Below the pieces are notes generated by a model. It made no database searches. It had not been told where the DNA came from and saw nothing but the letters and a program-made list of their open reading frames with translations. The position numbers were made by a program, and so were the translations under genes. Source: CAIQPS01 sp963843455 (GTDB taxonomy: Bacteria > Actinomycetota > Thermoleophilia > RBG-16-64-13). From it: a DNA stretch of 64,000 bases. How positions within the stretch are numbered: position 1 is the first letter of the stretch; each line of letters opens with the position of its first letter. The stretch covers positions 558,001 to 622,000 of the forward strand of contig CAWJKE010000007.1 of the NCBI GenBank assembly GCA_963843455.1. The letters are read 5' to 3'. Below are positions 1 through 8,719 of this stretch, in pieces.

Positions 1-845
1 ACGCGCTGGACTGCCAGGGGGCGGGCGACCAGGGGATGATGTTCGGCTACGCCTGCCGGGATACGGCCGAACTCATGCCCATGCCTATCTCACTTGCTCA
101 TCGCCTTGTCCACCGCCTCAGCGAGGTCCGGAAGGGCTGCGTCGTCCCGTACCTGCGCCCCGACAGCAAGAGCCAGGTGACTGTCAAGTACTCGAACGGC
201 AGACCGGAGTTCATCACCGCGGTGGTGCTCTCCACCCAGCACGCCGACGGCATCGACATCAACACGTTGATGCGGCCCGACCTGATCGATCACGTCATCA
301 AGCCGGTGCTCCCCGAAGGCCTGTACGACCCCGAATTCATCAAGACCAAGTTGTTCGTGAACCCCACCGGCAAGTTCGTCATCGGCGGACCGATGGGCGA
401 CACCGGTCTTACCGGTCGCAAGATCATCGTCGACACCTACGGGGGCTGGGGTCGTCACGGCGGCGGCGCGTTTTCGGGCAAGGACCCCTCGAAGGTCGAC
501 CGCTCCGCGGCTTACGCCGCCCGCTACGTCGCCAAGAACGTGGTGGCAGCCGGGCTGGCCGATCGGTGTGAGGTGCAGATCGCATACGCCATCGGCGTGG
601 CCCATCCGGTAAGCGTTATGGTCGAGTGCTTCGGCACCGAGAATGTGAGCCAGGCGACCATCCAGGAACTCATCCTCAGCCACTTCGACCTGCGCCCGGC
701 GGCCATCATCCGCGATCTCAGGCTGCTCCGACCCATCTACGAGAAGACTGCCGCTTACGGCCACTTTGGGCGCGAGGATGCCGACTTCACCTGGGAGAGC
801 ACCGACAAGGCCCAGGCCCTCCGCAGTGACGCGGGTCTGAACTAG
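1..845 (+). CDS. metK: S-adenosylmethionine synthetase, 5' truncated by window start
   Basis: Makes S-adenosylmethionine from ATP and methionine in the cytoplasm. The frame is open from base 3 and enters at the conserved block GAGDQGMMFGYA, which lies near residue 120 in full-length enzymes of about 390 aa, so roughly the first third of the gene is outside the window. Further family blocks are GGPMGDTGLTGRK, the glycine-rich GGGAFSGKDPSK and the C-terminal AAYGHFGRED. The gene ends in TAG 36 bases before priA and both are on the plus strand, so they may be co-transcribed. The first ATG inside the window is internal, not the start. Identity is certain from the motifs. Confidence 0.97.
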   Translation, partial: ALDCQGAGDQGMMFGYACRDTAELMPMPISLAHRLVHRLSEVRKGCVVPYLRPDSKSQVTVKYSNGRPEFITAVVLSTQHADGIDINTLMRPDLIDHVIKPVLPEGLYDPEFIKTKLFVNPTGKFVIGGPMGDTGLTGRKIIVDTYGGWGRHGGGAFSGKDPSKVDRSAAYAARYVAKNVVAAGLADRCEVQIAYAIGVAHPVSVMVECFGTENVSQATIQELILSHFDLRPAAIIRDLRLLRPIYEKTAAYGHFGREDADFTWESTDKAQALRSDAGLN

Positions 846-880
846 GCGGTCCTCCGCCGCAAGAACGGCGGGGTGAGCTG

Positions 881-3076
881 ATGGCAGCGGCCGAGGATAG
901 CGGGCGAATAGCCCGGGTCATCGTCCTGTTGCGGCTGCATCATCTGGGCGATCGACGCTTCGACTATGTCATCCCCGAGCAGCTGACCGCAGCTGTGTCT
1001 GCCGGCTCTGTCGTTACGGTGCCGTTCGGCAAGAGGACTGAACAAGCCGTGGTTCTCAGCACGGGGACGAGGGCAGACGTGCCCCCGGAAGGTCTGCGCG
1101 CTATCGAGGCCATCAGTCCGGACCGGATCCCCGAAGAACTACTCGACCTCGCCCAAGATCTGGCTCATCGATATCTCTGCTCGCTTGAATCGTGCCTGCG
1201 TTTGGTCGCTCCCTTTGGAAGCATGAGCGGACGGGTGACAAAGGCGTCCCCCCGCAGAGACTTGGTGGTACGGGTCGACCCGCCGGACCCAGCGTCCGGT
1301 GCCAAGCTCACCGCCAAGCAGCAGACCGTGCTGCAAGCGATCCCGGACTTGGGCGTATCGAAGAGGACGCTCTGCGAACAGACAGGAGTGGGCAGGGGGG
1401 TGCTCGACACTCTCGAGCGGAAGGGGCTTGTCGAGTTCCGCGAGACCGGCACCGACGAGGAAGAGCTTTTGCCCCGGACGGACTCGCCGCTCCTCTGGCC
1501 TGAGCAGGCGCAGGCCGTCGCCGGTCTTACGGCGGCTCTCGACGAACCCGGGCTCGCCGTCCGTCTGCTGTGGGGAGTCACCGGGAGCGGGAAGACAGAA
1601 GTCTATCTTCGACTCATCGAGCACGCCCTCAAGACCGGAAGAGGAGCGATCCTGCTGGTACCCGAGATCGCCCTCACGCCACAGACGATCCAGCGGGTCA
1701 AGGCCCGCTTTGGAGGCAGGGTCGGCGTGTTCCACAGCGGACTTCCCCGGGCGGAACGGGCACGGGAGTATGGACGGGTCGCCTCGGGGGAGGCCCCCAT
1801 CGTCGTCGGCGCGCGGTCGGCGGTGTTCGCGCCGGTCAAGGATCTGGGGCTGATCATTGTCGACGAAGCCCACGACAACTCGTACAAACAGGAGGAGGAG
1901 CCCAGGTACCGAGTCAGGACGGTAGCAGAGCTTCGGCTGGCCAAGCGGGGGGGACTGCTGCTGGAGGGGACCGCGACGCCGGCCGTTGAGAGCATGCTGA
2001 ACCCAGAAGAGCGCGTGCGGCTGGGCAGCCGCGCCTCGGGGACGCCGCCGCAGATAGAGGTGGTCGACATGAGGCGCCAGGGTACGGGCCTCCTGCTGGC
2101 CCCCCGTTCGCGGGAGGCGCTCGCCCAGGTACTCCGCCGGGGTGAACAGTCGATCATCCTTCTCAACCGTCGCGGCTACGCAGGGTATGTCTACTGCGAC
2201 GCCTGTGGCCACGTGCTCATGTGTGCCGACTGCGAGCTGTCGCTCACCTATCATCATCGGTCCCAGCGGCTGCTCTGTCATCACTGTGGCCGGGCCTATC
2301 CCCAGCCTGCAGCATGTGCCAAGTGCGGCGAAGCCCCCCTCACGCGGGCTTCTCCCGGCACAGAGCGCCTCGACCGCGAACTGCGCACCCTGGTGCCCGG
2401 AGAGCAGGTGTTCCGCATGGACTCCGACGTCACGGGCACCGGTGCGCGGGTGCAGACCGCATTGGAGAGCTTCGCAAACGCCCGGCCGGGAGTGCTGGTG
2501 GGCACGCAGATGGTGGCGAAAGGCCATGACTTTCCCGACGTCACGCTGGTGATCGTGGCCGACGCCGATGTGGGGCTCTACGTGCCGGACTTCCGCGCAT
2601 CCGAAAGGACCTTCCAACTGCTGACCCAGGTGGCCGGTCGTGCCGGGCGCGCGGAGCGCCCCGGCCGCGTGCTGGTGCAGACCTCGAATCCGGACGTGCC
2701 GTGCATCCGTCTGGCGCTGGCGGCGGACGAGGAGACCTTCTACCGGGAGGAGCTACTCATCAGGGAGCGCCTGGGCTACCCGCCACACGCGGAATTGGTT
2801 CGGCTGGTGACTTCGTCCGCACATGCCGAGAGAGCACAGGCTGCCGGGCGGCACCTGGTGGAACGTCTGGAGCCGTATTTTCCTGCTCAAGAGTTGCACG
2901 GGCCGGCGCCGCTACCCCGCTTGCGGGGCCGGCACCGGTGGCAGGTGATGGTGGCGGCCCGCCAGGGCGAGCGGGCGCGGACTATAATAGGACAGGCGCT
3001 CGCCCAACTGCAGGAGCCGTACCGGCGTCGCGGTGTACTCCTTCTGGTCGACGTCGACCCCCTGTCTTTTGGCTAG
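881..3076 (+). CDS. priA: Primosomal replication restart helicase PriA
   Basis: PriA recognises stalled forks and reloads the replisome using 3'-5' helicase activity. The 731-aa protein has an N-terminal DNA-binding region, then Walker A GVTGSGKT near residue 232 and the DEAH box IIVDEAHDNSYKQEEEPRYR near 325. A zinc module follows at about 439-487 with paired cysteines (CDAC, CADC, CHHC, CAKC). The C-terminal helicase part contains VGTQMVAKGHDFPDVTLV and QVAGRAGRAERPG. Many Actinobacteria carry a PriA with lost helicase motifs; here they are intact. The start is the ATG 36 bases after metK, with only a weak GGGGTGAG upstream. The position before def and fmt is a very common bacterial order. 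Confidence 0.97.
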   Translation: MAAAEDSGRIARVIVLLRLHHLGDRRFDYVIPEQLTAAVSAGSVVTVPFGKRTEQAVVLSTGTRADVPPEGLRAIEAISPDRIPEELLDLAQDLAHRYLCSLESCLRLVAPFGSMSGRVTKASPRRDLVVRVDPPDPASGAKLTAKQQTVLQAIPDLGVSKRTLCEQTGVGRGVLDTLERKGLVEFRETGTDEEELLPRTDSPLLWPEQAQAVAGLTAALDEPGLAVRLLWGVTGSGKTEVYLRLIEHALKTGRGAILLVPEIALTPQTIQRVKARFGGRVGVFHSGLPRAERAREYGRVASGEAPIVVGARSAVFAPVKDLGLIIVDEAHDNSYKQEEEPRYRVRTVAELRLAKRGGLLLEGTATPAVESMLNPEERVRLGSRASGTPPQIEVVDMRRQGTGLLLAPRSREALAQVLRRGEQSIILLNRRGYAGYVYCDACGHVLMCADCELSLTYHHRSQRLLCHHCGRAYPQPAACAKCGEAPLTRASPGTERLDRELRTLVPGEQVFRMDSDVTGTGARVQTALESFANARPGVLVGTQMVAKGHDFPDVTLVIVADADVGLYVPDFRASERTFQLLTQVAGRAGRAERPGRVLVQTSNPDVPCIRLALAADEETFYREELLIRERLGYPPHAELVRLVTSSAHAERAQAAGRHLVERLEPYFPAQELHGPAPLPRLRGRHRWQVMVAARQGERARTIIGQALAQLQEPYRRRGVLLLVDVDPLSFG

Positions 3077-3101
3077 CTTGATCTGGACCGGTGAGGCGTG
3101 A

Positions 3102-3653
3102 ATGGCACGTAAGAACGAGTCGAATCGACAACGGCGTGGGGAGGCCCCGCTCGAGCGTCTGCGCACGCTGGGCGATCCGGCTCTGCGGCAGCAGACCAAT
3201 GTGGTCACGGTGTTCGATGCCCGGCTTGAGAAGCTTGCAGCGCTCATGCTCGATGTGATGCACCGGGAAGAGGGGGTGGGCTTGGCCGCTCCCCAGATAG
3301 GCGTGCTCAGCCGGGTCATGGTGTGGAGAGATCCGGAGAACGACGACGAGGAGTACGTCTTCGTGAACCCGCAGATCGTCTACCGTTCGGAGGAGTGCAC
3401 CACGGCCTCCGAAGGTTGCCTGTCGGTGCCCGGGTGCATGGTCGAGGTATCGAGGTGCGACGAGGTGATGGTCGAGGCCCAAGACCTGCGCGGGGCTGCT
3501 ATCGAGCTAGAGGCGGAGGGGATCGTGGCCCGCATCATGCAGCACGAGATCGATCACCTGGACGGCCGGCTCATACTTGACCGCGCCACTCCCGACGAGC
3601 GGCGTCGCGCCATGAAGGAGCTTCGCGAGCGTTCCCTGGCGTCAGACACGTGA
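3102..3653 (+). CDS. def: Peptide deformylase
   Basis: Removes the N-formyl group from nascent peptides at the ribosome exit, using a bound metal ion. All three family motifs are present in the 183-aa product: GVGLAAPQIG, EGCLSVPG (cysteine metal ligand) and HEIDHLDG (the HEXXH metal site). The first 20 or so residues are a basic, polar extension before the conserved LERLRTLGDPALR, so translation might start slightly later, but no better start is obvious. The stop codon overlaps the GTG start of fmt in a GTGA arrangement, so formylation and deformylation of initiator Met are translationally coupled. Confidence 0.97.
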   Translation: MARKNESNRQRRGEAPLERLRTLGDPALRQQTNVVTVFDARLEKLAALMLDVMHREEGVGLAAPQIGVLSRVMVWRDPENDDEEYVFVNPQIVYRSEECTTASEGCLSVPGCMVEVSRCDEVMVEAQDLRGAAIELEAEGIVARIMQHEIDHLDGRLILDRATPDERRRAMKELRERSLASDT

Positions 3654-4636
3654 ACTTCGCCTTTGCAGGAACCCCGGACTTCGCGGCCTGGACGCTCGAG
3701 CACTTGGCCGCGCTCGATCGCCGTCCCTGTCTGGTCATCTCGCAACCCGACCGTCCTGTCGGCCGGGGACGGCGGGCCACCGCGCCACCGGCGGCCGCCG
3801 CCGCTCGGCGCCTGGGGATCGACATCCTCCAGCCAGACGATGTCAACAGCCCTGAGGTCCTCGAGGCCATCCAGACCGCCGGAGCCGGCGTCCTCTTGGT
3901 TTCCGCTTTCGGCCAGATTCTGCGGAGGCAGCTCCTCGACGCCTTGCTCTGCATGAACATCCACGCGTCGCTCCTCCCTGCCTACCGCGGGGCCGCGCCT
4001 GTCGAGCGGGCGCTGGCGGCCGGCGAGGCGCACATCGGTGTCACGGTCATGCGTGTGACGGAGGCGCTTGATTGTGGACCCTGGGCGTTGCGCACCGCAC
4101 TCTCGGTCGGTCTGCGTGACGACGCCGGATCTATCGGGCGCGCCCTCGCTTTTCTGGGCGCTTCGGGTGTGGATCACGTGCTCACCGGGCTGGACGACGG
4201 AACGCTGGTATGGAACGAGCAGGAAGGGGACGCCTGCTACGCTGAGAAACTGAGCGCGACGGACTGCCGGCTCTTCTTTGATCGACCTGCCCGGGTCGTT
4301 CACGACCACGTCCGCTCTCTCAGCCCTCGCATAGGAGCGCGCGTCGAGAGCGGCGGCCTTCAGTTCAAAGTGTGGCGCACGTGGCCCTACGGGCAGCTTG
4401 GGCTGGATGTCGTGCCGGCCGAGGTGGCGCACGTCGCGGGCCGGCCCGGCGTGGTGGCCCTGGTCGGTGAGCGCCTCTTTGTGGGATGCGGTGAAGGGGT
4501 GGTGCAGTTGCTGAGCGTCCAGCCCGACGGAAAGAGCGCGATGGGCGCGGCAGCCTTTCTGAGAGGCTATAGGGCCCGCCTGGGTGGCCGGATCCAACCG
4601 GCGGCCGGCTGTGAGCCTCTTCCCGATGCCGATTAG
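3650..4636 (+). CDS. fmt: Methionyl-tRNA formyltransferase
   Basis: Transfers a formyl group from 10-formyl-tetrahydrofolate to Met-tRNA(fMet). The 328-aa protein opens with FAGTPDFAAWTLEHL and carries the catalytic NxH in MNIHASLLPAYRGAAP. The catalytic aspartate is in VTEALDCGPW, where most family members have GLDTGD. The C-terminal tRNA-binding OB-like domain follows. The start is a GTG overlapping the def stop by 4 bases. The C-terminal end is rather diverged compared with proteobacterial Fmt but the length is normal. Confidence 0.95.
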   Translation: MNFAFAGTPDFAAWTLEHLAALDRRPCLVISQPDRPVGRGRRATAPPAAAAARRLGIDILQPDDVNSPEVLEAIQTAGAGVLLVSAFGQILRRQLLDALLCMNIHASLLPAYRGAAPVERALAAGEAHIGVTVMRVTEALDCGPWALRTALSVGLRDDAGSIGRALAFLGASGVDHVLTGLDDGTLVWNEQEGDACYAEKLSATDCRLFFDRPARVVHDHVRSLSPRIGARVESGGLQFKVWRTWPYGQLGLDVVPAEVAHVAGRPGVVALVGERLFVGCGEGVVQLLSVQPDGKSAMGAAAFLRGYRARLGGRIQPAAGCEPLPDAD

Positions 4637-4669
4637 CGGACAAAGGCCGGAATCCAGAGCGAGGTAGCG

Positions 4670-5368
4670 GTGCCTATACCGTCAGCCACATACCGTGAGC
4701 TGCATCTTCTGCCCTCCATCCTCTCGGCCGATTTCTCGCGCCTGGGGGAGGAACTCGCCCGGGTCATGGACGCGGGCGTACGGATCATCCACTGCGACGT
4801 CATGGACGGGCATTTCGTCCCGAACCTCACCATGGGACCGGCCGTCGTGGCCGCCGTCGCCTCCGAGGTCCACGCACGCGGAGGCCTGCTGTCCGTTCAC
4901 CTGATGATCGAACGGCCCGAGGATTTCCTGGACGACTTCATGAAGGCGGGCGCGGATGCACTGACGTTGCACGCCGAGGCTTGTGCTCATCTCTACCACG
5001 CCATCGAAGCAATCAGGGCGCTGGGTGTAGGGGCTGGTGTGGCAATCAATCCGGGCACCGACGTCTCGCGCATTAGGGACGTCGCCGAGTTGGTCGATCT
5101 CGTGTTGGTCATGACCGTGAATCCCGGGTTCGGTGGCCAGAAGCTCATCCCCTCGGCTCTCAGGAAGGTGCCCGCGGTCAGGAATATGATCCGTCCGGAC
5201 GCCGCTATCGAGCTCGACGGGGGGGTCCACCGGGACAACATCCGCCAGGTGGTGGAGGCAGGAGCCAACTGGATAGTCGCCGGCTCGGCGGTCTTCGGGG
5301 CTGCCGACCCGGGAGAGGAAGCCCGGGTGCTGCAGTCATTGATGGCCGGCGGGCCCGCGTTGTGGTAG
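4670..5368 (+). CDS. rpe: Ribulose-phosphate 3-epimerase
   Basis: Interconverts ribulose 5-phosphate and xylulose 5-phosphate in the pentose phosphate pathway. The 232-aa TIM barrel shows LLPSILSADFSRLGEEL, the metal and catalytic region HCDVMDGHFVPNLTMGP, HLMIERPEDF, VNPGFGGQKLI and ELDGGVHRDN (catalytic Asp). Translation appears to start at GTG 4670; the dozen residues before LLPSILSADF vary in the family. It supplies ribulose 5-phosphate, a riboflavin precursor, immediately upstream of the riboflavin operon, although the riboswitch in between gives that operon its own control point. Confidence 0.96.
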   Translation: MPIPSATYRELHLLPSILSADFSRLGEELARVMDAGVRIIHCDVMDGHFVPNLTMGPAVVAAVASEVHARGGLLSVHLMIERPEDFLDDFMKAGADALTLHAEACAHLYHAIEAIRALGVGAGVAINPGTDVSRIRDVAELVDLVLVMTVNPGFGGQKLIPSALRKVPAVRNMIRPDAAIELDGGVHRDNIRQVVEAGANWIVAGSAVFGAADPGEEARVLQSLMAGGPALW

Positions 5369-5405
5369 ATTCTCCTCCGCACTTTCTGGGTGCGAAAGAA
5401 TAATC

Positions 5406-5517
5406 GGTCTTCGGGGTTGGGTGAGATTCCCTACCGGCGGTCATAGCCCGCGAGCCCTACGGGGCAGACCAGGTGCGATTCCTGGGCCGACAGTGAAAGT
5501 CTGGAAGAGAGAAGACC
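5406..5517 (+). promoter_or_regulatory. FMN riboswitch aptamer (RFN element)
   Basis: The sequence matches the RFN consensus closely. It has a closing P1 stem GGTCTTC (5406-5412) pairing with GAAGACC (5511-5517), then CGGGG..GGGTGAGATTCCC, the block TACCGGCGGTCATAGCCCG with GCGAGCCC, then the right half CCGACAGTGAAAGTCTGGA followed by AGAGAAGACC. It senses FMN in the nascent RNA and turns off downstream riboflavin genes. It lies in the 209-base rpe-ribD intergenic stretch and is followed by a hairpin with a T-run, so attenuation is the expected mode. Confidence 0.97.
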
Positions 5518-5535
5518 AGAGCGCGCCGTCGCTCT
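5518..5535 (+). promoter_or_regulatory. Candidate antiterminator-type hairpin of the FMN riboswitch
   Basis: AGAGCG (5518-5523) can pair with CGCTCT (5530-5535). The stem can be extended outward through a bulged C using bases 5514-5516 (GAC) of the P1 3' strand against GTC at 5536-5538. That extension competes with P1 closure on one side and reaches the base of the terminator stem on the other, as an antiterminator should. This is an inference from base pairing by eye. Confidence 0.45.
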
Positions 5536-5538
5536 GTC

Positions 5539-5570
5539 GACCCCTGGACCATCAGGTTGAGGGGTTTTTT
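5539..5570 (+). terminator. Rho-independent terminator of the ribD leader
   Basis: ACCCCT (5540-5545) pairs with AGGGGT (5560-5565), with an inner stem ACC/GGT closing an ATCA loop, and six T residues follow at 5565-5570. This is the expression platform of the FMN riboswitch. The 3' arm GAGGGG (5559-5564) is also the only purine-rich Shine-Dalgarno candidate ahead of ribD, so the same hairpin could also block ribosome access. Confidence 0.88.
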
Positions 5571-5577
5571 GTTGGCA

Positions 5578-6753
5578 GTGGAAGCGCACGACGTCCGGAT
5601 GCTTGAGCGGGCCTTCTCCTTGGCAGAGAAGGGCCGGGGGCATACCAGCCCCAACCCGGTGGTGGGCGCAGTCATAGCGGCGGAAGGCAGGGTGCTTGGC
5701 GAGGGCTACCACGTCGGCGTCGGCTGCGATCACGCCGAGGTCGCGGCTATCCGAGACGCTGTTGGCCGAGCCGCGAATAGAGGTCGGGCGGCCGAGGAGG
5801 CCCCAGACTTTCAGGCCGCGGGTGCCGTGTGCGCCGGGACCACCATCTACGTGACCCTCGAGCCCTGTTGTACTCAGGGAAGGACTCCGCCCTGCACCTC
5901 GGCACTCATCGCCGCGGGCTTCTCCCGGGTGGTCGTGGGCGCGATCGATCCCACTCCGGCCGTCGATGGGCGCGGGGTCCAGATCCTGCGCGAGGCCGGT
6001 CTGGCGGTAGACGTCGCCGACGGGGAGTTGGGCAGGCGGATGAAGCGTCAGAACGACGGCCTGAGAAAGATCATGGCCACCGGGTTGCCGTTCGTCACCT
6101 ACAAGTATGCGATGACCATCGACGGCCGTCTCGCCACCGATATCGGGGACTCTCGTTGGATCTCCAGTCCGCAGAGCCGCGCCCTTGTGCACCAGTGGCG
6201 GGCTTGGTCCGACGCGGTGGTCGTGGGGGCGGGCACCGTGCGCATGGACGATCCCCGATTGACTGCCAGAGAAGTCGAGTGCCGCGCGCAACCGCTCCGC
6301 GTGGTCGCCGGAGGCGCCGCAACCCTGACTCGGGACAGCGCGATCGTGCGGAGCGTGGCGGATGGACCGGTGCTCGTGGTCGCGGACCGTGAGCTGCCGG
6401 ACGACCGCTCGGCCGAACTGCGCTCCTGGGGAGTGGAGGTAGTGACGGCGGAGCGGGGTCAGGATGGTCGTTTGAAACCGCGGAGCGTGGCGGTGCTTCT
6501 CGCCGAGCGCGGGGTGCAGACGGTGTTGCTGGAAGGGGGGAGGCATCTGGCCGGCTCCTGGTGGACTGCGGGCATGATCGACAAGGTCGCCGCGTTCATA
6601 TGTCCCAGGGTAGCCCCGGGTAGCGAGCACCGCGGCGCTTTGTCGACGATCGGAGCGGCGGCGATGGCCGAAGCAACCCCGCTTCGAGAGGTAGAGGTGG
6701 TGCCAGTGGGTCCCGACGTACTCATGACCGGGTACACCGGAGACGTGTACTGA
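5578..6753 (+). CDS. ribD: Riboflavin biosynthesis deaminase/reductase RibD
   Basis: Bifunctional enzyme: the N-terminal zinc deaminase and the C-terminal NADPH reductase convert the pyrimidine intermediate after GTP cyclohydrolase II. The deaminase shows TSPNPVVGAVI, the zinc site CDHAEVAAI and EPCCTQGRTPPC. The reductase shows YKYAMTIDGRLAT, DSRWISSP and VLLEGG. About 20 extra residues lie between AAIRDA and TIYVTLEP, a length variation inside the deaminase. I chose GTG 5578 because MEAHDVRML matches the usual N-terminus; TTG 5557 and 5572 are upstream in frame but 5557 lies inside the terminator stem. First gene of a riboflavin operon; its stop overlaps the ribE ATG (TGATG). Confidence 0.95.
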   Translation: MEAHDVRMLERAFSLAEKGRGHTSPNPVVGAVIAAEGRVLGEGYHVGVGCDHAEVAAIRDAVGRAANRGRAAEEAPDFQAAGAVCAGTTIYVTLEPCCTQGRTPPCTSALIAAGFSRVVVGAIDPTPAVDGRGVQILREAGLAVDVADGELGRRMKRQNDGLRKIMATGLPFVTYKYAMTIDGRLATDIGDSRWISSPQSRALVHQWRAWSDAVVVGAGTVRMDDPRLTAREVECRAQPLRVVAGGAATLTRDSAIVRSVADGPVLVVADRELPDDRSAELRSWGVEVVTAERGQDGRLKPRSVAVLLAERGVQTVLLEGGRHLAGSWWTAGMIDKVAAFICPRVAPGSEHRGALSTIGAAAMAEATPLREVEVVPVGPDVLMTGYTGDVY

Positions 6754-7445
6754 TGTTCACAGGATTGATTGAAGAGGTGGGGATCGTCCGCCGTCTGGAG
6801 CGAGGGCAGGCCGGAGGCAGGCTGAGCGTGCGCGCGGGCACAGTGCTTCAGGGCACCAAGGTCGGCGACTCTATCGCGGTGAGCGGGGCATGCCTCACGG
6901 TGATCGCGCTCGACGGCCAGGGGTTCGTCGTCGAGTGCATGCCCGAGACTCTGACCCGCACGACTCTGGGTGAGCTGGGTCCCGGCTCTCCGGTCAATCT
7001 TGAGAGGTCGCTTCGGTGGGGCGACCGGCTGGGCGGTCATCTGGTGCTCGGTCATGTGGACGACGTGGGTGAGGTCCTCGGGGTACGCCGGGAAGGCATC
7101 GCTTGGGAGGTGCGGATCTCGTTGCCCGCGGCCCTCCGGGGGACCGTCGCGGCGAAGGGATCCATAGCTATCGACGGGATCTCGCTGACGGTGATGCGGG
7201 TGGATGCAGATGGCTTCGAAGTTGGAGTGATCCCTCACACCCTCAAGGAGACCACCTTACGGGCAGTCAAAGCGGGGATGCAGGTGAACTTGGAGGCGGA
7301 CGTGCTGGCCCGGTACGTGGTGCAATCGTTGCAGGCGCTGACCGGTGCTGGCGGCGGCGGGGCGCTCGCCGCCACCGCGACAGGCGGCGAAAGCTCGGCC
7401 CGAGGCCTGACCGAGGAGTTTCTACGCGAACAAGGGTTCGCTTGA
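6753..7445 (+). CDS. ribE: Riboflavin synthase alpha chain
   Basis: Catalyses dismutation of two 6,7-dimethyl-8-ribityllumazine molecules to riboflavin. The 230-aa product begins MFTGLIEEVG and contains two lumazine-binding repeats, roughly 1-95 and 96-190. The first has SGACLTVIAL and NLERSLRWGDRLGGH; the second has SIAIDGISLTVM and VIPHTLKETTL. The last 35 residues are a Gly/Ala-rich tail ending in EEFLREQGFA that is longer than usual and probably flexible. The start overlaps the ribD stop. Known as ribC in Bacillus. Confidence 0.96.
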   Translation: MFTGLIEEVGIVRRLERGQAGGRLSVRAGTVLQGTKVGDSIAVSGACLTVIALDGQGFVVECMPETLTRTTLGELGPGSPVNLERSLRWGDRLGGHLVLGHVDDVGEVLGVRREGIAWEVRISLPAALRGTVAAKGSIAIDGISLTVMRVDADGFEVGVIPHTLKETTLRAVKAGMQVNLEADVLARYVVQSLQALTGAGGGGALAATATGGESSARGLTEEFLREQGFA

Positions 7446-7459
7446 AAGGACGAGAGACG

Positions 7460-8719
7460 ATGAGCGAGCAGCACGGATTCGCTTCGATCGAGGAAGCCCT
7501 CGATGATATGAAGAGCGGCAGGATGGTCGTCGTGGTTGACGACGAAGACCGCGAGAACGAAGGTGACCTCACCATGGCGGCCCAGTTCGTCACCGCCGAG
7601 GCCGTCAACTTCATGGCCGCGCACGGGCGGGGCCTCATCTGCCTGTCGATCACGGCGGAACGGGCCGAGGAGCTGCATCTGCACCCGATGGTACGCAGCA
7701 ACACGTCGAGGTTCGGTACCGCATTCACCGTCTCCATCGAGGCACGCGAGGGAGTGACCACAGGCATCTCGGCTGCCGACCGGGCCCATACGATGCAGGT
7801 GGCCATCGACCCAAGGACGCGCGCGGACGATCTGGTGCAGCCCGGTCACGTGTTCCCTCTCATCGCGCGGACCGGCGGCGTGCTCGCGCGTGCCGGCCAG
7901 ACCGAGGCGGCGGTGGATCTGGCGCGGCTGGCGGGATTGATACCCGCCGGGGTCATCTGCGAGGTCATGAACGACGACGGCACCATGGCCCGGGTGCCGG
8001 ATCTGATCGACTACTGCCGCCGCCACGGGCTGAAGATGGTCACCGTCGCCGATCTCATCCGCTACCGCCGGCGCACGGAGAAGCTGGTGCGGCCCGTCGC
8101 CGTAGTGCAGATGCCCACACAGTTCGGGGATTTCGTCGCCCACGGCTATGAAAGCCTGCTCGACGGCGAACAACACCTGGCTCTGGTGAAGGGGGACGTC
8201 GTGGGCAAGCAGGACGTGCTCGTGCGCGTCCATTCCGAGTGTCTTACGGGGGATGTGTTCCACTCGATGCGCTGCGATTGCGGCGAGCAGCTCCAGGCGG
8301 CGCTCGAGCGCATCGACAAGGAGGGGCTCGGCGTGTTGCTCTACATGGCGCAAGAAGGCCGGGGGATAGGCCTTCTCAACAAGTTGCGCGCCTACGAGCT
8401 CCAGGAGCAGGGGCTCGACACGGTGGAAGCCAACGTGGAACTGGGCTTCGCTCCCGACCTGCGCGACTATGGGATCGGCGCTCAGATCCTCGTCGACCTG
8501 GGACTTACCTCCATCCGGATCATGACCAACAACCCGCGAAAGCTGGTGGGCCTCGAGGGCTACGGGCTCACTATCACCGAGAGGGTGCCGCTCGAGATCC
8601 GGCCCAGCAAGGCCAACCTCAACTACCTGCGGGTCAAGAAGGAGAAGATGGGCCACATACTGCACCATCAAGGACTGCAATACGCCGAAACCGAAGGAAA
8701 GGACGAGAGCCGTGGATAG
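7460..8719 (+). CDS. ribBA: Bifunctional DHBP synthase / GTP cyclohydrolase II
   Basis: Supplies both riboflavin precursors: the N-terminal half makes 3,4-dihydroxy-2-butanone 4-phosphate from ribulose 5-phosphate, the C-terminal half opens GTP. The first 200 residues carry DDEDRENEGDLTMAAQ and the TEAAVDLARLAG block. The second half carries the zinc motif VHSECLTGDVFHSMRCDCG (three Cys) and the GTP-binding YMAQEGRGIGL. 419 aa, a normal length for the fusion. ATG 7460 follows AAAGGA at 7445-7450. The frame is open further upstream, but that reads across ribE and is not conserved. It overlaps ribH by 8 bases. Confidence 0.97.
   Translation: MSEQHGFASIEEALDDMKSGRMVVVVDDEDRENEGDLTMAAQFVTAEAVNFMAAHGRGLICLSITAERAEELHLHPMVRSNTSRFGTAFTVSIEAREGVTTGISAADRAHTMQVAIDPRTRADDLVQPGHVFPLIARTGGVLARAGQTEAAVDLARLAGLIPAGVICEVMNDDGTMARVPDLIDYCRRHGLKMVTVADLIRYRRRTEKLVRPVAVVQMPTQFGDFVAHGYESLLDGEQHLALVKGDVVGKQDVLVRVHSECLTGDVFHSMRCDCGEQLQAALERIDKEGLGVLLYMAQEGRGIGLLNKLRAYELQEQGLDTVEANVELGFAPDLRDYGIGAQILVDLGLTSIRIMTNNPRKLVGLEGYGLTITERVPLEIRPSKANLNYLRVKKEKMGHILHHQGLQYAETEGKDESRG

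Noticed and set aside
1139..2617. 492-codon open frame on the minus strand of priA
   Set aside because: Antisense to a fully conserved priA; high-GC codon bias keeps the opposite frame open. No motif and no ribosome-binding site.
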